This document shows positions 44,582-54,375 of a stretch of DNA of 64,000 nt, one piece after another; within the stretch, counting starts at the first letter, position 1, and each line of letters starts with the position of its first letter. Under the pieces are notes generated by a model. It was not told where the DNA came from and did no database searches. It saw only the letters and a list, made by a program, of their open reading frames with translations. Position numbers and translations under genes: made by a program. The DNA lies in assembly GCA_002722095.1 (NCBI GenBank), contig PBKG01000024.1, positions 62,001-126,000 on the forward strand, given 5' to 3'. Source of the DNA: Rhodospirillaceae bacterium (GTDB lineage Bacteria > Pseudomonadota > Alphaproteobacteria > UBA8366).

Positions 44582-45955
44582 CTATTCCGCTGCTTGTTCG
44601 ACTTCGCTGTCCGTGGTTGCCAGCAAGCCGGTCAACTGGTGAATACTTTCAACCGTTTCCAACGACATAATGGTGTCATAGGTCTGCGCCACCCGGTCCG
44701 ATGGCAGAGCGCGGGCGGCGGTATTGTCGAATTTACGCTTGAGCTTTTCCTGACTGAGCTGGTTCTCGCCCCGGCCTTCGGCCATTTCGACCTCATGCTC
44801 GAAACGATTTCCATCGGTCGTCGTGACCGCCAAAATAGCATGGAAAAGGCCGTCTTTGGTGTGCTCGTTCGAAGTGACTTTGGCCAACACAGCCCGCGCA
44901 TCCGGATCGTGCACCGCACCGTCTTCGAAATGCTCCATTTTCACTTCACCGTGCATCAGCGCCCGGCTCATGCAGTACTGCACCGAGAATTTACCTTCCA
45001 GTTCGGATCGCGGGTTCGGCCGGTTGGTATGCGCCATCCGACATTGATGGGTCCAAGATTCGATCTTGGCGACATTGTCCGGCGTCAGACCGTGCTTCTC
45101 ACGGAGAGCCAGCATCGTGTCTACCGCCGTATGGGTCCCGCCGCAGCAAGGATGCTGTTTGATCGCAAGACCCGGATCGATAATCTTGAAGGGTGCCGCC
45201 CAACCTTCGAGAATTTTTTCAGACTGGTACGTGTCCGCGCCATTGAAAACTTCGAAAAAGCCCTGTTTGTGCTCGAACGCCTCGGGTGATCCGTCGAAGC
45301 CGTTTTTCGCCAAGATTGCGGCAAAAAGGCCATTCCGTGCCGACTGCCCCACATGGAGAGGCTTCACCATAGTGCCGAAATTGGATTTGATTCCGGCGGT
45401 TAAAGAGCACGAGATCGCGAGCGCCGTCGCGGTTTGCTCCACATCGAGCTTGAGCAATTTAGCACCGACCGCCCCCGCCCCGAAGGTGCCAAACGTCGCG
45501 GTGGGGTGCCAACCCTTATTGTAATGATGCGGGTGCAAGCCTGGGCCCATCTGCACTTCAGTCTCATAGCCGGCAAGGAAAGCAAGTAATGTTTCGGTGC
45601 CCGAGGCGTTTACCTCGTCGCCAAGAGCGGCAACCGCAGCAAATGCAGGTGCCGAGGGGTGACCGCCCATGGAGTTATTGCAGTCGTCGAAATCGAGTGC
45701 GTGCGCTGCCGTGCCGTTAACCGTCGCGGCGTCCAATACTTCGGCACGAGCCGAGCTGCCTACAATCTGCGCCGGACCGCCATTGCCGCCGCCGACCGAC
45801 ATCAAGGCAATTTTCGCGCATTGCTCCCGCGCACCGGCCAACGTGACTCCGACCACATCGACAATGCCGCGCTTGAGTTCCAGGAGTAACTTATCGTCCA
45901 GGCAACTCTCGTCGAGCGCTACGATTTTTTCCGCAAGTTGTTTGGCAAAAGACAT
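44582..45955 (-). CDS. MmgE/PrpD-family protein (first of a pair)
   Basis: This 457-residue paralogue of the following gene has VTLAGAREQCAKIALMSVGG, TVNGTAAHALDFDDCNNSMGGHPSA, SNFGTMVKPLHVGQSARNG and IKQHPCCGGTHTAVDT. Both copies keep the His and Asp-rich DFDD segment and the PCCG loop, so neither looks inactive. The upstream TauD-like gene ends 32 bases away and reads into it, so TauD, MmgE and MmgE form one leftward unit. Confidence 0.9.
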   Translation of the reverse strand: MSFAKQLAEKIVALDESCLDDKLLLELKRGIVDVVGVTLAGAREQCAKIALMSVGGGNGGPAQIVGSSARAEVLDAATVNGTAAHALDFDDCNNSMGGHPSAPAFAAVAALGDEVNASGTETLLAFLAGYETEVQMGPGLHPHHYNKGWHPTATFGTFGAGAVGAKLLKLDVEQTATALAISCSLTAGIKSNFGTMVKPLHVGQSARNGLFAAILAKNGFDGSPEAFEHKQGFFEVFNGADTYQSEKILEGWAAPFKIIDPGLAIKQHPCCGGTHTAVDTMLALREKHGLTPDNVAKIESWTHQCRMAHTNRPNPRSELEGKFSVQYCMSRALMHGEVKMEHFEDGAVHDPDARAVLAKVTSNEHTKDGLFHAILAVTTTDGNRFEHEVEMAEGRGENQLSQEKLKRKFDNTAARALPSDRVAQTYDTIMSLETVESIHQLTGLLATTDSEVEQAAE

Positions 45956-45987
45956 GGTTTCCCCTCGTCAGCCGTTCCAAATTTTCG

Positions 45988-46869
45988 TTACGCCCAAGCC
46001 GGCATCGGCGCGACGCCCTTAATCTGCGCCCGGTGCATCCGACGGCGGTCGCTGTCGTTGAAAGACTCGCGATAGTGCATGCAGCAGCGATTATCCCAAA
46101 TCAGCAAATCGCCGACTTGCCACTCATGGCCCCAGGACAGCGCGCTCCCGTTGCAGTGATCCCAAAGCGCGTCGAACAATTCCGTATCGGACTCGCCAAT
46201 AATATTCGACGCTCCCGACTTACGGCCCAGGAATAGCGCCTCCCTGTCTGTCTCCGGGTGACGAACTACCAACGGATGGCGCGCGCCGGGCGCCTTATCG
46301 GTATCCGTATTGCCATCGAATTCTTCATAGATTTTCCGCACTTCGCCGGCACTCGTATAGGTCGCGTCATGAACCGCCACCTTGCCCCAAATCCGCTCCT
46401 TGATCGCATCGGGAAGAGTCTCATAGACCTGGTACATATCCATGAAATGAGTACCACCCCCGGCATCGGGGATTTCGAGCGCATACAGCATGCTCGCGGT
46501 CGGCGGCTTGTCGATATAAGACATGTCCGTGTGCCAAATCGCCTCTCCATTGCCGAGGCTGCCGATGGGCTTTCCGTCTTTTTTGATGTTGGAAATACAG
46601 GTCAGTTCGGGAAAGTCGGAAAGCCAGGTATCGCCGGATTTATTTGGAGGCGAATGCTCCGGCTCGCCAAAATACTTGGCAACCTCTACCAGCTGCGGAT
46701 TGCTTAGATTTTGGCCGCGAAAGAAGATCACCAAATAATCGTACCAAGCCTGCAAAATCTTGGCAGTCGTCTCTTCGTCCAAAGGCTCGCTGAGATCGAC
46801 TCCTACTATTTCCGCACCCAACGGCGCGTCTAGTGGGACAACCTCCATTGCGTTTGCCGCATTACCCAT
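45988..46869 (-). CDS. TauD/TfdA-family dioxygenase
   Basis: This 293-residue enzyme has iron ligands in IWHTDMSYIDKPP and DNRCCMHYRESF and the 2-oxoglutarate Arg in MHRAQIKG. It is related to the tandem pair at 33-35 kb but separated by 11 kb. It heads a leftward unit with two MmgE/PrpD genes, suggesting that the hydroxylated product, or what is left after desulfonation, is dehydrated by them. Confidence 0.9.
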   Translation of the reverse strand: MGNAANAMEVVPLDAPLGAEIVGVDLSEPLDEETTAKILQAWYDYLVIFFRGQNLSNPQLVEVAKYFGEPEHSPPNKSGDTWLSDFPELTCISNIKKDGKPIGSLGNGEAIWHTDMSYIDKPPTASMLYALEIPDAGGGTHFMDMYQVYETLPDAIKERIWGKVAVHDATYTSAGEVRKIYEEFDGNTDTDKAPGARHPLVVRHPETDREALFLGRKSGASNIIGESDTELFDALWDHCNGSALSWGHEWQVGDLLIWDNRCCMHYRESFNDSDRRRMHRAQIKGVAPMPAWA

Positions 46870-47096
46870 GTCGCCTCGCTCCTTATTTCGGCAATTGCGG
46901 CATGACCCGCGCGCCGTTCACTGAATTCGAGTTTTGCTCTGAAAGCGTCATTTTAGCACCAAGCAGCGTGCTAAACCAATGCCACCACAGCCCTTCTGAC
47001 GCGAGAAATCCTGCACGCGTCGCTCGCTTTGCTATATAAGCGCGCTATGGTTAATTTATTGATCTGCGTTGGATTGAACGACACGCTACTAACCCA

Positions 47097-48626
47097 ATGA
47101 GCCAAACTGCCAGTCCCGATTTCATGATGGTCTTCGACCAGACATGCAAAATTGTCAAAGCCGAAGGCAATACGCTGGTACCGCTTGGCGTAGCGGCAAA
47201 TAAGACCGTTGGTTCGCCTTTTACCGACTACGTGGTTGCGGACGAACAATTCCTGACCCAGGAAATGGTCGCGCAGGTATTAATCACCGGCCAATCCTCG
47301 AGCTTTATCGTTTATCTGCAATCGATGAATGGAGGCATCACCGCCTACAACATGTCGGTGCTGGTCGCTCCGGGCAACAAAAGCTGCCAAGCCACATTTC
47401 AGGCGATGCCCGACATCAAATACGAGCCGTACGGCCAAGACTCCGCAGATGAACTCGGCGACGCGGTGGACTCTTTGCTCTTCGGCAATGTCGAGGAAGA
47501 ACTCGATCTCACATTCGTCGATATCGGCGATCTCAACGAATTGGGTGTCGACGTCGAAGCACTTACGGATCGGGTCGAAGAATCGCTACGTGAAAGCGCG
47601 TACGAAGGAACCGTTACCCGGATCGACGACAGCAAATATACGGTTATCCATGACACCGAAATTACGAGCGAGTTGATCGAATCGGGCATGACCGAGGCGA
47701 CCCAGGACATGATACCGGGGGGAACCGGCCTCAACGTCGAAACAGCCACGGTCGGCCTTAGCGATGAAAATATCGAACGCGAACAGTTGGCCGATACGAT
47801 GCGCTATGCGGTCGATCAATTCAAAGAGAATGGCGTGTCCGCGGTTCAACAGGATTCGCTGGCAAACATGCAACAAGCAGCCCAGGACCAGCGCAGTGTC
47901 GATATTGGGGAATTGGAAGCTGCGGCCAAGGATAATCGCCTTACATTTCAGTTCTGCCCGGTGTTTCATCTGGGCAGTGGCAGGGCCGAACATATCCAGG
48001 TGGAACCCGCGTTAATCAACGACCAGGTCAACCTCGATCCTTTCAAAGTCGAAGGCTACGTAGCCGCGGATAATAAATTGGGTCTCTTGGTCGATACAGC
48101 GATGGCCAAACATCTTGGCGATTACGCAGCAGGTAACATTCCCGAGGGCGCCTATCTCAGCTCCACCTTCCCGGTTAAGTCGCTCACCAAAAAGGAAGTT
48201 GTGGGAAGCCTGATGGCAATAGCGAAGGCACGCCCGATACTTCGAATTCATGGAATGGATCAGGATTTGCTCCAACGGGCGACCGAATTACAGACTTTGC
48301 GCTCGGCAGGGTTTCTGGTTTGCTTGCACGGGTATGAGGTCGGCGCGGTCAATGAAGATAAGCTGAAGACATTGCCGATGGATTTTGTATCGATGGATTC
48401 ACAACTGACCGGTGACACGCGGACGTTTGCGAGCCGCGTACCGATCCTCCAGCAAATGGCCGAAATTTGCGCGAAATATCATATTCGCATGCTGTTTCAG
48501 GAAATACGCGACCCTGCCATCATACCGATGCTGACGCAGATTCAAGGGTCGCTCGCCACCGGCCCTCTTTTCGGCGCGCCCGCATCCAGCGCCGCAGAAG
48601 CGGCTTCGGCGACTATGCCGGCGTAA
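47097..48626 (+). CDS. protein with a degenerate EAL domain
   Basis: This 509-residue protein starts with a PAS-like region (DFMMVFDQTCKIVKAEGNTL), continues through a long acidic middle (about residues 110-270, with many Glu and Asp), and ends in a region of EAL-domain shape: LTFQFCPVFHLGSGRAEHIQVEPAL at the start and LFQEIRDPAIIPMLTQIQGS, TGPLFGAP at the end. The catalytic Glu-Ala-Leu and metal ligands are replaced, so it cannot hydrolyse c-di-GMP. It may bind it or serve as a scaffold. Its stop is one base before the ATG of the next dioxygenase gene. Confidence 0.6.
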   Translation: MSQTASPDFMMVFDQTCKIVKAEGNTLVPLGVAANKTVGSPFTDYVVADEQFLTQEMVAQVLITGQSSSFIVYLQSMNGGITAYNMSVLVAPGNKSCQATFQAMPDIKYEPYGQDSADELGDAVDSLLFGNVEEELDLTFVDIGDLNELGVDVEALTDRVEESLRESAYEGTVTRIDDSKYTVIHDTEITSELIESGMTEATQDMIPGGTGLNVETATVGLSDENIEREQLADTMRYAVDQFKENGVSAVQQDSLANMQQAAQDQRSVDIGELEAAAKDNRLTFQFCPVFHLGSGRAEHIQVEPALINDQVNLDPFKVEGYVAADNKLGLLVDTAMAKHLGDYAAGNIPEGAYLSSTFPVKSLTKKEVVGSLMAIAKARPILRIHGMDQDLLQRATELQTLRSAGFLVCLHGYEVGAVNEDKLKTLPMDFVSMDSQLTGDTRTFASRVPILQQMAEICAKYHIRMLFQEIRDPAIIPMLTQIQGSLATGPLFGAPASSAAEAASATMPA

Positions 48627-48627
48627 A

Positions 48628-49659
48628 ATGGTCGAAGCGCTGCGGGAACGGATTACCGAAAAATCTGCTTGGCAAAGTGCGGATTTCGCGAAAGACGATT
48701 CCTGGATTTATGTGCTGAAGTCCGACGAAATCGACGATCTGGAAAACGCAATAAAACAGGTGGCAGAGCGGGATCTTGCACCCGGCGAATTCGCCAAACA
48801 GGATTTTCCACTTCCCGTGCTCGGGCCAACTTTGCAGGAATGCCTGGAGGAATTGGAAAACGGACGCGGCTTCGTCCTGGTGCGAGGCATACCGGTTGAT
48901 CGCTATGACGATAGTGCGCTTTATCGACTCTATTGGGGGCTTGGCACCCATCTCGGCGGGCCGATTACTCAAAATAATCGTGGCGAACGTATTGTCGAGA
49001 TCACCGACCGTGGTGTCACCTACGGCCCCGGTGTTCGCGGATACACCACGCGGGCGCGGCTGATGCCCCATTCCGACGCCGCCGATCTGGTGGCGTTGTT
49101 TTGCATTCATCCGGCACGCAAAGGCGGTGAAAGCTGTATCGCCAGCGGCATGACCATTTTCAATGAACTTTTAGAAAATAATCCTGAATTCCTGCCGGTA
49201 CTAGAACAGGGATTTCACCACAATATGCGTGGCGAAGGCGTCTCCGGCGATCCCAACGAAACGACCCGTAACGCAATCCCTGTCTTCAGTTTTTTCGAAG
49301 GCCGCATGAGTTGCCACTTCAATCGACGTCTCATTCTGGAAGGTGCGGAGAAACGCGGTCAGCCCCTCGACGAACACGCCCGTGCCGCGATCGAACATAT
49401 TAACGAGCTCGCGTTGAGAGACGACATTCGGTTTGACATGGATTTTCAGGCCGGCGATGTGCAGCTGCTGAACAATCATATCATCATGCATTCGCGCTTC
49501 GATTACGAAGACTACACGGAACCATCCAAACGTAGGCGCTTACTCCGCCTCTGGACCAATATGCCAAACGGGCGGCCTTTGGCACCGGAATACGCGGACC
49601 GCACCAATAATGGCCCGCGTGGTGGCATGGCGGTATTGCCCGAGCATACCGCGACTTGA
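48628..49659 (+). CDS. TauD/TfdA-family dioxygenase, long subgroup
   Basis: This 343-residue enzyme is related to the 359-residue one at 31.9 kb. Iron ligands are in LMPHSDAADL (His-x-Asp) and NNHIIMHSRFDY (distal His); Arg for 2-oxoglutarate is in RRLLRLWTNMPNGRPLAPEY. The N-terminal extension (about 85 residues) carries YVLKSDEIDDLENAI, a pattern also seen in the relative (YTFTDDDIAEISAAV). It starts two bases after the degenerate EAL gene, an odd pairing of a regulator-like protein and an enzyme. Confidence 0.88.
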   Translation: MVEALRERITEKSAWQSADFAKDDSWIYVLKSDEIDDLENAIKQVAERDLAPGEFAKQDFPLPVLGPTLQECLEELENGRGFVLVRGIPVDRYDDSALYRLYWGLGTHLGGPITQNNRGERIVEITDRGVTYGPGVRGYTTRARLMPHSDAADLVALFCIHPARKGGESCIASGMTIFNELLENNPEFLPVLEQGFHHNMRGEGVSGDPNETTRNAIPVFSFFEGRMSCHFNRRLILEGAEKRGQPLDEHARAAIEHINELALRDDIRFDMDFQAGDVQLLNNHIIMHSRFDYEDYTEPSKRRRLLRLWTNMPNGRPLAPEYADRTNNGPRGGMAVLPEHTAT

Positions 49660-49719
49660 GAAAGAGGCCGTCTCGCGATTATAGTGAGCCGGCTTTAATT
49701 GGGTGTTGCTGGAGATTCG

Positions 49720-50358
49720 ATGTTACGACTTACTCGCTTGATAGCCCGTCCCCTTCTGGTCACGGGCCTCGCAATCACCATACTCTTTCAGGCCGGTAGT
49801 GTGATCGCCGCCACTCCTCCTGATGCGGCCAAGGAATATATGCATAAACTTGCGACGGTGACGCTCGGTATACTCGGCAACAAAGGCATTCCGCTCGACG
49901 AACGCGAACAAAAGGTACGCAAGCTCTTGGGCGAGAACCTGGCGATAAACGCGATGGGCCGGTTCGTCGTTGGTCGAGCTTGGCGTAGCGCGACCGAAGA
50001 ACAGCGTGCAGCCTATCAGGGCCTTTTCGAGCAATTCATTACATTGACTTACGCCAAACGTCTTGGCGGGTATGCGGGCGAAAAATTTGCGATCACTGGG
50101 TCAAAGGCTGTCGGCAAAAAAAAGGACGCACTCGTTACGACAGCCATTCAACGACCCAGCGGACCGCCTCTCAAGGCGAGCTGGCGCATACGTGAATCAA
50201 AAGGTGCGTTCCGAATTCTCGACGTCATGGTCGAAGGTATCAGCATGGTGGTCGCGCAACGCGCTGAATTCACCACCATTATCAAGAAAAGCGGGATGCA
50301 GGGACTGATCGAAACCCTGCGCGCAAAAGTTTCTTCGTTCGGTGTCAAGGCGCCGTGA
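49720..50358 (+). CDS. MlaC/Ttg2D-family phospholipid-binding protein
   Basis: This 212-residue secreted protein has a signal peptide (ARPLLVTGLAITILFQAGSVIAA) and the ABC transporter auxiliary fold: VRKLLGENLAINAMGRFVVGRAWR, YQGLFEQFITLTYAKRLGGY, FRILDVMVEGISMVVAQRAEF and a C-terminal LIETLRAKVS. MlaC carries phospholipids between outer and inner membrane. The other Mla genes are not here. The ATG at 49720 has GGAG at good spacing. It precedes the Sel1 gene closely and may be co-transcribed with it. Confidence 0.87.
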   Translation: MLRLTRLIARPLLVTGLAITILFQAGSVIAATPPDAAKEYMHKLATVTLGILGNKGIPLDEREQKVRKLLGENLAINAMGRFVVGRAWRSATEEQRAAYQGLFEQFITLTYAKRLGGYAGEKFAITGSKAVGKKKDALVTTAIQRPSGPPLKASWRIRESKGAFRILDVMVEGISMVVAQRAEFTTIIKKSGMQGLIETLRAKVSSFGVKAP

Positions 50359-50378
50359 AGAAAGCCAGGAGAAATGCA

Positions 50379-51227
50379 ATGACGGGTAGGATGAACGAAA
50401 ACTATCTTTCGGGCCTCGGCACGCGGTTGCGCGGCGTTTCTGTCGTCTTGGCAATCGCCGGGCTCTTGTATGGGACGACCGCGACACCGGCCAAAGCCGA
50501 TTTCGCCGCCGGCTGGAACGCCTATCAAGACGGTGATTTTGGCGGCGCCCTGAAATATTGGAAGCCGCTGGCCGAAAAAGGCAATGCACGGGCACAGTTC
50601 AATCTCGGCGTGATGTTCGCCGAAGGTAAAGGCCTGGCCCAAAGCTTTGAGCACGCGGTCAAATGGTGGCAAAAGGCGGCCACCCATGGCGATGCCGAAG
50701 CACAACACAATATTGCGATGGCCTATATCGTCGGAAACGGAGTCGAGCAAAATTATGATGTGGCTGTTTCTTGGCTGAAAAAAGCGGCCCAGCTCGGCCT
50801 GATCCGGTCGCAATACGCACTCGGACGCATGTACGATTACGGCTTTGGCATCAATCAGGATCAGTCACAGGCATCCAAGTTCGTCACCATGGCGGCAGAA
50901 AAAGGCTTCGACAAAGCGCAATACAATCTCGGCAAGCGCTATCGCGATGGCAAAGGCGTCCCCAAGGACCGCAAACGGTCTGCAAGCTGGTTCCTGGCCG
51001 CAGCCAAACAAGGTCATATGAAAGCGCAGAACCATATCGGCGTTCGGCTCGCGCGTGGTGACGGCATCGCAAAGGACGAAGTCAAAGGCTTGATGTATCT
51101 GATATTGGCCGCGAAACAGGGTCACGGCAAGGCTGCCAAACGCCGCGATGATCTCGCCGCCAAACTGAGCAGTGCCCAGCACAAAAAAGCTCAAGATATG
51201 GCCAAATACTGGAAGCCGGTGAAATAG
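50379..51227 (+). CDS. secreted Sel1-repeat protein
   Basis: This protein of about 282 residues has a signal peptide ending in ATPAKA and about six Sel1-like repeats of 36 residues (for example NARAQFNLGVMFAEGKGLAQ, DAEAQHNIAMAYIVGNGVEQ, LIRSQYALGRMYDYGFGINQ, FDKAQYNLGKRYRDGKGVPK, HMKAQNHIGVRLARGDGIAK). These alpha-solenoids act as protein-binding scaffolds in the envelope. I chose ATG 50379 because AGGAG lies seven bases before it; a GTG at 50355 overlapping the MlaC stop is an alternative. Confidence 0.9.
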   Translation: MTGRMNENYLSGLGTRLRGVSVVLAIAGLLYGTTATPAKADFAAGWNAYQDGDFGGALKYWKPLAEKGNARAQFNLGVMFAEGKGLAQSFEHAVKWWQKAATHGDAEAQHNIAMAYIVGNGVEQNYDVAVSWLKKAAQLGLIRSQYALGRMYDYGFGINQDQSQASKFVTMAAEKGFDKAQYNLGKRYRDGKGVPKDRKRSASWFLAAAKQGHMKAQNHIGVRLARGDGIAKDEVKGLMYLILAAKQGHGKAAKRRDDLAAKLSSAQHKKAQDMAKYWKPVK

Positions 51228-52808
51228 TTATGCGGCCTCGCTCGTCGCTTTAGCCGGCGCGGGCGGCTTTGCCCGGCCGAGAATCCAGGCTGGTACCATT
51301 GCGACGATATAAACCGCGCTGATTATCAAAAAACCATCCTTGAAACCGAGAGTGCTTGCCTGCGCGGTGACCACATCTCCCAGATAATGCAACGCGCCGG
51401 GCCCGCGTATAGATTCCGGCACACCGAATTCGCCAAGCAGATGTCCTACCTGATCGAGCAGATCGCGGCTGATCGTGTTACCGGGAGTCTGGGTGGCGAC
51501 CAAAGCTTCGGCGTGAAATTGCGTACGCTGTTCCATAGCAACCACCAAACCGCTGACACCGAATGCACCGCCAAGCTGACGGAGGAAGTTCATCGTTCCC
51601 GATCCCTTGTTCAGTTCGTCCGGCGACAATGCCCGCAATGCGGCCGTATTCAACGCTGGCAGGATCATCGACATGCCGAACCGATTGATCATGACAAAAA
51701 TCGCAAAAGTCCAAAACGCGGTGTTTACGTCCGAACCGTTCATCAAAAGGCTGCCGAGCGCAAACATACCCAGCCCGACCATGACCATATAGTGAGGCGA
51801 GATGGTGTCGGCGAGCCGACCCATGAAAGACACCAGACAGACCACCATAATTCCTGCCGGCAACAGCACCAGACCCGACAGTGTTGCGGAAAAATGCTGC
51901 ACCTCCTGGACGAAGACGGGGATGATGTAGTTCGATGCAAAGTTGCCCATACCGAAGACGAAATAGACGATCACGGCGGAACTGAATTGAGCATTGTTGA
52001 ACAGAGAAAAATCCAGCAGAGGTGATTCGCTTCGCAACTGAATGCGGACGAACCAGGTACCGAGCAAAAAAGCAAACATAAATAGGATCAAAATATAGTC
52101 AGAACCCCAGCCATAGCGTTGTCCGTTGCTAAGCGCGGTCAGCAACAAAAACACCGTTGAGACCAACAAAATGTAGCTCGACCAATCGAAGCGCGGCAGC
52201 CGCCGTAACCGCCAGCCGCCCGGCAAAAAGAAGAAGCCCAAGAACAGCGCCACTGCACAAAACGGCAGGGGAAACAGAAAAATATGGCGCCAGCTCATTT
52301 CATCGATGATGTAGCCGCCGGCAACAGGTCCTAGCATCGGCGAAATCATGAGGCCGGTGCTATAGACCCCCATCGCTAAACCACGTTTGTCGGGAGGAAA
52401 CGCCCGATAGATCACCGACATCATCAAGGGTTGGATGATGCCGGCGGGCACACCTTGAATAATCCGCCCGATGATCAGTACATCCAGCGTGGGGCTCAAA
52501 TAGCAAAGCCAACTCCCGAACAGGAACATGACCGCGATAACCGTGTAGGTCATGCGTTCGCCGAGCGCATTGATGAACCAAGCCGCCAATAGCTGACTCG
52601 CGACCATCGTCGCGATGAAAGCTGTTGCCATCCATTGCGCCTGATCCTGACCGACGCCGTAAGCACCCATGGCACTCGGCACCGCGACATTCACGATCGT
52701 TGCCGACAACACCATGGAGATCGTGCCGGTAACGCCAGCGGCCGCGACAAGCCATCGGAAACCCGGCCCATAGCGAGCCTCGAGTTCTGCCATGTCTCCA
52801 GCGGCCAT
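51228..52808 (-). CDS. DHA2-family MFS drug exporter (EmrB type), second copy
   Basis: This 526-residue membrane protein has about fourteen hydrophobic segments and the DHA2 motifs VNVAVPSAMGAYGVGQDQAQWMATAFIATM and PRFDWSSYILLVSTV. It is a paralogue of the gene upstream, from which it is separated by four bases. It ends near the convergent Sel1 gene. It would export amphiphilic compounds through the HlyD-type adaptor encoded at the head of the operon. Confidence 0.92.
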   Translation of the reverse strand: MAAGDMAELEARYGPGFRWLVAAAGVTGTISMVLSATIVNVAVPSAMGAYGVGQDQAQWMATAFIATMVASQLLAAWFINALGERMTYTVIAVMFLFGSWLCYLSPTLDVLIIGRIIQGVPAGIIQPLMMSVIYRAFPPDKRGLAMGVYSTGLMISPMLGPVAGGYIIDEMSWRHIFLFPLPFCAVALFLGFFFLPGGWRLRRLPRFDWSSYILLVSTVFLLLTALSNGQRYGWGSDYILILFMFAFLLGTWFVRIQLRSESPLLDFSLFNNAQFSSAVIVYFVFGMGNFASNYIIPVFVQEVQHFSATLSGLVLLPAGIMVVCLVSFMGRLADTISPHYMVMVGLGMFALGSLLMNGSDVNTAFWTFAIFVMINRFGMSMILPALNTAALRALSPDELNKGSGTMNFLRQLGGAFGVSGLVVAMEQRTQFHAEALVATQTPGNTISRDLLDQVGHLLGEFGVPESIRGPGALHYLGDVVTAQASTLGFKDGFLIISAVYIVAMVPAWILGRAKPPAPAKATSEAA

Positions 52809-52812
52809 CCGA

Positions 52813-54375
52813 TTATCCTATTTGCGCTTTCACGCGTTCGCGCATGGCATAGGCAGGGATCAAAGCCATTAGGAACACGAAAGCGAGAACAAGGAATCCG
52901 TCTTTAAAGCCGAGGGTGTAAGCTTGGGCGTAGACGATTTCGCCGAGGTAATGGAGCGCGCCGGCAGCATGGAGCGAATCCGGCAAACCATGTTGGCTCA
53001 TAAGGTTGCTAACCGCGCCCAATAGTTCGCGGCTTACCGAATTCGCCGGGGTTTGGGTAGCCGTCAAATTTTCACCATGGAACTGAGCCCGGTGTTCCAT
53101 TGTCAGCACTAAAATGGAGATACCGGAGGCACCACCCAATTGGCGGAGGAAATTAAGTGCGCCGGAGCCCTGATTTAGCTCTTCAGGGTCGAGCGCGTCG
53201 AATGCTGCCGTGGTCAGAGACGGCAAGATAAAGGCAAGCCCGAAGCGGCTAATGACGATGAATATCATGAGGCTGAAGAAAGACGTGTTGACGTCCGCAC
53301 CACTCATCAAAAAAGCACCGGCAGCAAAAAGAGTGATTCCGGTCATCACCATGATGTGGGCCGGCACATGATCCGACAACCGGCCCGTGAAGGGGAGCGC
53401 CGCTGAAAGGAGAATCCCCGCCGGCATCATTACCAGACCAGCATTGCTGGGCGTGAAACCCTGCACTACCTGGGCAAAAACCGGCACCATATAGCTGGAT
53501 GCGAAATTGCCCATTCCGAATACGAAAGATACGGCGACCGCAGCGGTAAATCGCCCGTGACGGAACAGCGAGAAATCGAGCATCGGTACCGGCGCTTGAA
53601 GCTGAATACGAACAAACCAGATGCCGGCGATGAGGCCGATCAGGATGGTATAGAGCATGGTGTTGGATTCCCAACCCCAACGCTGGCCGTTCGACAACAC
53701 GGATATCCAGCAGATCAACGTGGTACAGAGTAGGATATAGCTCGACCAGTCGAACCGCGGCAGCGGCCCGCGCGGCCTATCACCGGGAATGAAAAGCGGC
53801 CCCAAAATCATACCGATAATCGCAAGCGGCAAAGGCGCTACAAAAATGCTCCGCCACGAAAAATAGTCGATCACGTACCCGCCGAGCAGCGGCCCGAATG
53901 TCGGCGCCAACGTCGCCACCATGCCATAGAGCCCCATGCCAAAGCCGCGTTTGTCAGCCGGATAGACCTGAAATACCAGCACCATCACCAAGGGCTGCAT
54001 GACGCCCGCGCCCATGCCTTGCAACACTCTACCCAGAACCAAAAAGTCGAGAGTCGTCGTGGTCGAACAGACCAGCGTACCGAACATCCAAATACCGATG
54101 ATGATGACGTAGGAGAGCCGTGTGCCGAAGGCGCGCACGAACCAATGGCTCAAAAGCTGGCTCGCAACCATAGTCGCGAGATAAGCGGTCGCCACCCACT
54201 GCGCCTGATCCTGACCGACACCAAACGCGCCCATGATGCTCGGAATCGCAACATTGACGATGGTCGCCGAGATGAACATGCAGAACATCCCGGACATTGC
54301 GACAATGGTTATGATCCAGCGTTCGGTGGGGCTGTATTCCTCCGCACCGCGCTCGTCAACGCTCGCGGATGTCAA
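52813..54375 (-). CDS. DHA2-family MFS drug exporter (EmrB type), first copy
   Basis: This 520-residue protein has fourteen predicted helices and DHA2 signatures (VNVAIPSIMGAFGVGQDQAQ, GRVLQGMGAGVMQPLVM, PRFDWSSYILLCTTL). Its start overlaps the end of the adaptor gene by 20 bases. An adaptor followed by two EmrB-type pumps is less usual than the single EmrAB pair. The copies could form a heterodimer or have different substrates. Confidence 0.92.
   Translation of the reverse strand: MTSASVDERGAEEYSPTERWIITIVAMSGMFCMFISATIVNVAIPSIMGAFGVGQDQAQWVATAYLATMVASQLLSHWFVRAFGTRLSYVIIIGIWMFGTLVCSTTTTLDFLVLGRVLQGMGAGVMQPLVMVLVFQVYPADKRGFGMGLYGMVATLAPTFGPLLGGYVIDYFSWRSIFVAPLPLAIIGMILGPLFIPGDRPRGPLPRFDWSSYILLCTTLICWISVLSNGQRWGWESNTMLYTILIGLIAGIWFVRIQLQAPVPMLDFSLFRHGRFTAAVAVSFVFGMGNFASSYMVPVFAQVVQGFTPSNAGLVMMPAGILLSAALPFTGRLSDHVPAHIMVMTGITLFAAGAFLMSGADVNTSFFSLMIFIVISRFGLAFILPSLTTAAFDALDPEELNQGSGALNFLRQLGGASGISILVLTMEHRAQFHGENLTATQTPANSVSRELLGAVSNLMSQHGLPDSLHAAGALHYLGEIVYAQAYTLGFKDGFLVLAFVFLMALIPAYAMRERVKAQIG

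Noticed and set aside
44120..45289. Open frame of 389 codons on the + strand
   Set aside because: It is antisense to the two MmgE/PrpD genes, spans both of them, and its product has no family features; it is a by-product of GC-rich codon use.
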